Assembly: GCA_037127255.1 (NCBI GenBank)
Contig: JBANSL010000019.1
Coordinates: 17,259,001-17,323,000, forward strand
Direction: 5' to 3'
From: Persicaria tinctoria
Lineage: Eukaryota > Streptophyta > Magnoliopsida > Caryophyllales > Polygonaceae
Length of the DNA stretch: 64,000 bases
Shown: piece after piece, positions 60,294 through 64,000 of the stretch
Layout: each line of letters opens with the position of its first letter
How positions within the stretch are numbered: the stretch's first letter is position 1
Made by a program: the position numbers and the translations under genes
Notes under the pieces: generated by a model
Databases searched by the model: none
What the model saw: the letters and a program-made list of their open reading frames with translations, nothing else
Told to the model about the DNA's origin: nothing

Positions 60294-62344
60294 TTATCGA
60301 GCGATCACCTGCAAGGTCGGAAATCGCTGTCTTTCTACTCTGCTCCACCATTCTAAAATATCGAAATCTTCATCTTCATCACTGCGAAATTCAAAGTTAG
60401 TAGACAAGTATTCGTCGAGCTCCGAGTGCGGGCTCGACGAGGACCTCGACCTCTTTGTGCCAAAAATATCTCTGGCAAGAGCCTTAGTTCGAGCGGTAAA
60501 ACTAGTGCGGGAGGATCTGCTCAAGCTGGAAGGCGCAGGAGGAGGAATGTTAGGCGCTCTAGCGCCCATAGAAAAATGAGTATATAATGCTTCAAGTATT
60601 CCCCTAACTCTAGCAACTATAATTGAAACATTGCAATTATGATCATCTTGGATATCGAGCGTAGGAAAGTAGTTTTCTAAAAACTTTTGAAGCCCAGTTA
60701 ATTTGTATCTAGGGTCGAAACAACAAGCTACGAGGAAAATATCAGGAATAACTTTGTAATAAGACAACCATTTCGCCCGCATGGTGAAAGCAGCGTCGGA
60801 TAAGCATTGCACTTGAAGCCCGTCCTGGAGGGCTATGGCAATGTTCATCGCGACAAAACAGAAAACACTAGATGTAGGAATGTAAGCATGACTAAAAGTT
60901 TCGGTTGCATCATGGAAAACCTTGAAAAACCTCAATTATATCTCGAGCAACTACCCACACATCCCAAAAAACGTTTGACTCAGGGATGTGTTGGGTGGCA
61001 AAAGCGGAAAGAACTTCTCTATATTGATAAGAATCATAAATCATTTTGTATGTCGAGTTCCACCGAGTGCTAACATCTCGGGGGAAGTTCTTCGGGCGAA
61101 GGTTGTTAGATTGGCAAAACTGGTGCCATTGATGGCGAACCTGTTTGCTTCGCCAAAGTGCCCGTAAGACAAATCGAATAGGTTCGGTAATCTATTGTAA
61201 ATACGTTAAACCATCTTAAACACATAAGTTTAAAATATGAGGTGCGCAACGAATATGGAAAAATCTCCCCCTATTCCGGGCTGACAATATTGTGTTAACT
61301 TTGGGATAGAGGCGGTGTTGGCGGATGCGTTGTCAAAACCGATTGAAAAACTCTTTGAGTCAATCTATACTCTTGTAAAACTCTTAAAAGAACCGCAACT
61401 ATGTTACGGGCCGCGTGGGCCTCGTCAAAAACTCAAAAAGCCAAAAATCGTTTGTGTAAAATGAACCCTTCATCCACCCAATGACAAGTAACACCCATAT
61501 ATGAGTGGTGTTGCCAATGGTCGGTCCAAATATCACTACAAATTAAAACATGTAAATCGCTATGTTTTTGAAAATATTCAATTAATTCAGCTTTGCGGGT
61601 GTTATACCTTTTTTATCATTTTCCTCTTAACCGTGTTTCGACTCATAGGTTGCCAAGTGGGCTGAACATTTTCCGTAATAAATTCATTGAAACTTAAACA
61701 GTGTGCAAAGTTATAAGCTAGGCTTTCGGCCGCTATCATTTCAGCAAAGTTATCACTACAACTAGCATAATCATAACTCCATAAACCAGGGGGTTGAGAG
61801 GAAGTAGTTGCGTACCCGGAAAGTTGTGTTTGGCCTTTCGCCAAGCCGAGTTTCTCCGAATGCTTCGATTCGATATGGCGCCCGTAGTTGCCATATCCGT
61901 TCCCCTTCTTGTGTTTGTAGACCTTCGGGCAGAAGTTGCACTTGACGGAGGAATAGTTTTCCCCTCATCCCGGAGCAGGCGGGCCCTTCGTGAACCAAAA
62001 TTTCATTATGGCGGCCTTAAAAGCTACTGGTTGCGAGTCGGTGGGGTCAACGTCGGGAGTGGCTTCGGGATCAGCTTCGGCCTCCAACCCGAACTCCTGA
62101 GTCGGGATGGTTGAGGGCATGGAGGGAGTTCCCAGACCGGCAACTTCCTCCTCCTCAATTCCTGGATGCTCATGGAGTAGTGCCTGATCCCGACGTCGTC
62201 GGGATCCGCCCGCTCCAGGTCCGGAAACGGAGGCGCTACGTCGAAGGCTAGGCTCCAGTTGGTGACCCGATACCAAGCCGCTTCCCCCCTGCTTAAAGAC
62301 GGGGCTCCGCTAACGCTCCTTCGACCTCGGGAAAACATTTTCAA
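60294..62344 (-). pseudogene. hAT transposase remnant
   Basis: In order on the minus strand: a BED zinc finger CNFCPKVYKHKKGNGYGNYG with HIESKH (about 61920-61870), an AESLAYNFAHCLSFNEFI linker, catalytic-core words ICSDIWTDHWQHHSYMGVT, RCAPHILNLCV and DVSTRWNSTYKMI, then an open stretch 60935-60294 with RYKLTGLQKFLE and the start of the dimerisation region (ELDEYL, DILEWWSRVERQRFPTL). At least one stop (61965-61967, reading TGA where CGA is plausible) and several frameshifts disable it. Family: plant Ac/RICESLEEPER-like hAT. Confidence 0.82.
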
Positions 62345-63138
62345 TAAAAGTGGATTAGATATTTGTTAAAATAATATAAATATGTAATTAAGACAAATGA
62401 CGGAATAATGAAAATAAAGAAAGAGCTGATAGAAGTAAGATTTGGTGATGCGAAGCGCCAAATTCTCGGAATTCTTGACTCGTGAACCACCGACTTCCGA
62501 CTTCTTCGATTCTCGAGCGATTAGAGAGTAGGAGATGTGATGAGATGGTGTGATGAAAATGGGAGGGAAGAGGTAGTATTTATAGGGAAAATGGGCTGGG
62601 TTTTGGAGCCAATTGTCGCCGGGTCGTCGCCGGGTCCAACGTTCGACCCGGCGGGTCCAACGGTCGACCCGGCGGGCCGGCCTTTGTATTTTCAAAAAAG
62701 GAGCCGTTGCCTTATGTTTTTATTTTTTTTTAAACTTTGCCCGACCGTTGGACTTGGCATTTGGCCGGGTTGATTTTGATTTTTTTTTTTCCTTTTTCAA
62801 TTGTTTACTTTGTCATTGTATCATAGAATGTTTTTAGTATTTTTTTAAATTCAAAGGTTGTTATTTTGATATGTTTAGGTTTATTAATTTATATGTTGGA
62901 TTAGTTAAAAAACAAAATAATACACACATAACACACAATCTTATTACAAACCAAACAACGATTACAAACTCGTACCAGATTCATTGTCCGGTCGATATCG
63001 CGCTCGGCGCTTCATCACTTCATGCGTGACATTACAACGTAAAACGCGAACTTACTTCCTAGTTCCTACTTTATTTACTTCTTCATACGTTCATATTTGA
63101 ACAACATCATAAACTTAACACAACACAAGAATAAAATA

Positions 63139-63366
63139 CTAATTACCCGACGATCCCGATGCTTCGACTTCTTTTTCGGGATACTTCTTGGCAAGATGAT
63201 TCTTCAAGTTGCCATAACCCAAGTTGTTCGTTATCTTGTACTTATGACCACAATAACGACACTCCGCTTCTATCTTGCTCGGGGCTTGGACAACCTTGTT
63301 GAAATGATTGAACAAGGAGAAGGAGCTCGATGTCGAGGATCCGCTTTTACCGCCTTTGCTGGCCAT
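63139..63366 (-). CDS. Small BED-type zinc-finger ORF (75 aa) within the hAT element
   Basis: Intact ORF from ATG at 63366 to TAA at 63139-63141: a Ser/Gly-rich start, FNHFNKVV, then CRYCGHKYKITNN and LKNHLAKKYPEKE. This is a BED-type finger with two cysteines and one clear histidine; the expected last ligand (usually His in KKHP) is Tyr. It lies upstream of the transposase remnant in the same orientation and could be the element's first exon or a second protein. Whether it is expressed is unknown. Confidence 0.5.
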   Translation of the reverse strand: MASKGGKSGSSTSSSFSLFNHFNKVVQAPSKIEAECRYCGHKYKITNNLGYGNLKNHLAKKYPEKEVEASGSSGN

Positions 63367-63904
63367 TACGACGGGATTGGATGAAATGTGAGTGATTTGA
63401 TTGATTAATGTGTAAGAAAAATAAATTGGGGAAGAGGGAATGCCTATTTATAGACTCGAGCCTACGTTCAAACCCGAGCAACGGCTAGTTTTTTTATAAA
63501 AAAAACGTTCATGTGGTGGGACCCACACCCAACGGCTATGTTTTCAAATGTTCCAACCCGTCCGACCCGGCGGGTCACGGGTTCCAATACCCTCGACCCT
63601 AACCCTAACCCTCAACCCGAGCCGATCCTCGGACCCGTGGACCCTGACCCGGCGGGTCACAGGTCGACCCGCCCGACCTGTGACCCGTGCCCGTGTCTAC
63701 TATGGAGTATGTAAACAATGTTGCTAATAAACAACACTATCTAAACTTAACTATGAACTAAATGCCCTTGGAAGCTTGAGATTGTATCTGACATCAAAAC
63801 TCTTCTATCGACCCTGAAAGAAGTTTCCTTCTTTCATGTTACTGTAACGGCAATAGAGTGACCGATAAGGTTGCACACTTTTGTCGGGAAAAATTCGCTC
63901 ACCC

Positions 63905-64000
63905 GAATAATTTTTTTTTTTTAAAACTTTGCCTGACCGTTGGACTTGGCATTTGGCCGGGTTGATTTTGATTTTTTTTCTTTTTCAATTATTTACTTTG
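63905..64000 (+). repeat. Second copy of hAT-internal sequence at the window edge
   Basis: From about 63905 the sequence repeats 62725-62815 nearly exactly (shared CGTTGGACTTGGCATTTGGC and GGGTTGATTTTGATTTTTTT). It lies outside the right end of the hAT element and runs off the window, so a second related element may begin here. Confidence 0.7.

Larger units (their letters stand above)
59643..63699 (-). mobile_element. hAT element (Ac-like), 4.06 kb, degenerate
   Basis: Left end TAGACATGACCACGGGTC and right end (reverse complement) TAGACACGGGCACGGGTC match at 15 of 18 bases. Flanking 8-mers CTACGGAG (59635-59642) and CTATGGAG (63700-63707) differ at one base, the hAT target-duplication length. 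Both subterminal zones are packed with CGGGTCG/CGACCCG words. It contains a broken transposase gene and a second small BED-finger ORF, both on the minus strand. Confidence 0.88.

Overview
This window is nuclear DNA from a flowering plant, most likely a eudicot. Genes are split by short AT-rich introns, recognisable gene products are plant-type (an ABA co-receptor-type PP2C, a tropinone-reductase-like SDR, a RABA-type GTPase), and the space between genes is filled by plant transposable elements. No prokaryotic feature (operon, CRISPR, Shine-Dalgarno site) is present.

Host genes. (1) 425-1661 (+): tropinone-reductase-like short-chain dehydrogenase, five exons, with a defective first splice acceptor. 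(2) 5450-8104 (+): group A PP2C, four exons, whose intron 2 has been enlarged by a LINE inserted exactly at the exon 3 acceptor. (3) 43192-45157 (-): eIF3 subunit g. (4) 48959-50613 (-): protein phosphatase 1 catalytic subunit. (5) 54052-55060 (-): a RABA/Rab11-type gene reduced to its first exon and its prenylated tail. These genes are unrelated in function. The window is gene-poor and dominated by mobile DNA.

Mobile DNA. 8888-18239 is a Mutator-like element (MULE) with long terminal inverted repeats and a perfect 9-bp target duplication, and a 4.6-kb CACTA element (12052-16633) is nested in it. 33357-42000 is a second probable MULE (9-bp duplication), again with a CACTA element nested inside (34277-39411, 3-bp duplication). 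That CACTA carries antisense fragments of at least two, probably three, host genes: golgin candidate 5, a SEUSS-like regulator and a PPR protein. 23865-28389 is a complete but dead Ty1/copia element without a recognisable gag. 45914-46971 is an almost pure foldback MULE. 59643-63699 is a degenerate hAT element with its own transposase remnant and a second BED zinc-finger ORF. There are also many decayed LINE pieces, two solo LTRs, Stowaway-, Tourist- and hAT-type MITEs, and tRNA-derived repeats.

None of the large DNA transposons shows an intact transposase, so the window looks like a graveyard of non-autonomous elements. The points most worth following are where mobile DNA touches gene structure: the LINE-duplicated splice acceptor in the PP2C, the multi-gene capture by the CACTA, the kilobase foldback next to eIF3g, and the gutted Rab gene. 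All boundaries were read by eye. Family names come from motif recognition, not database searches.
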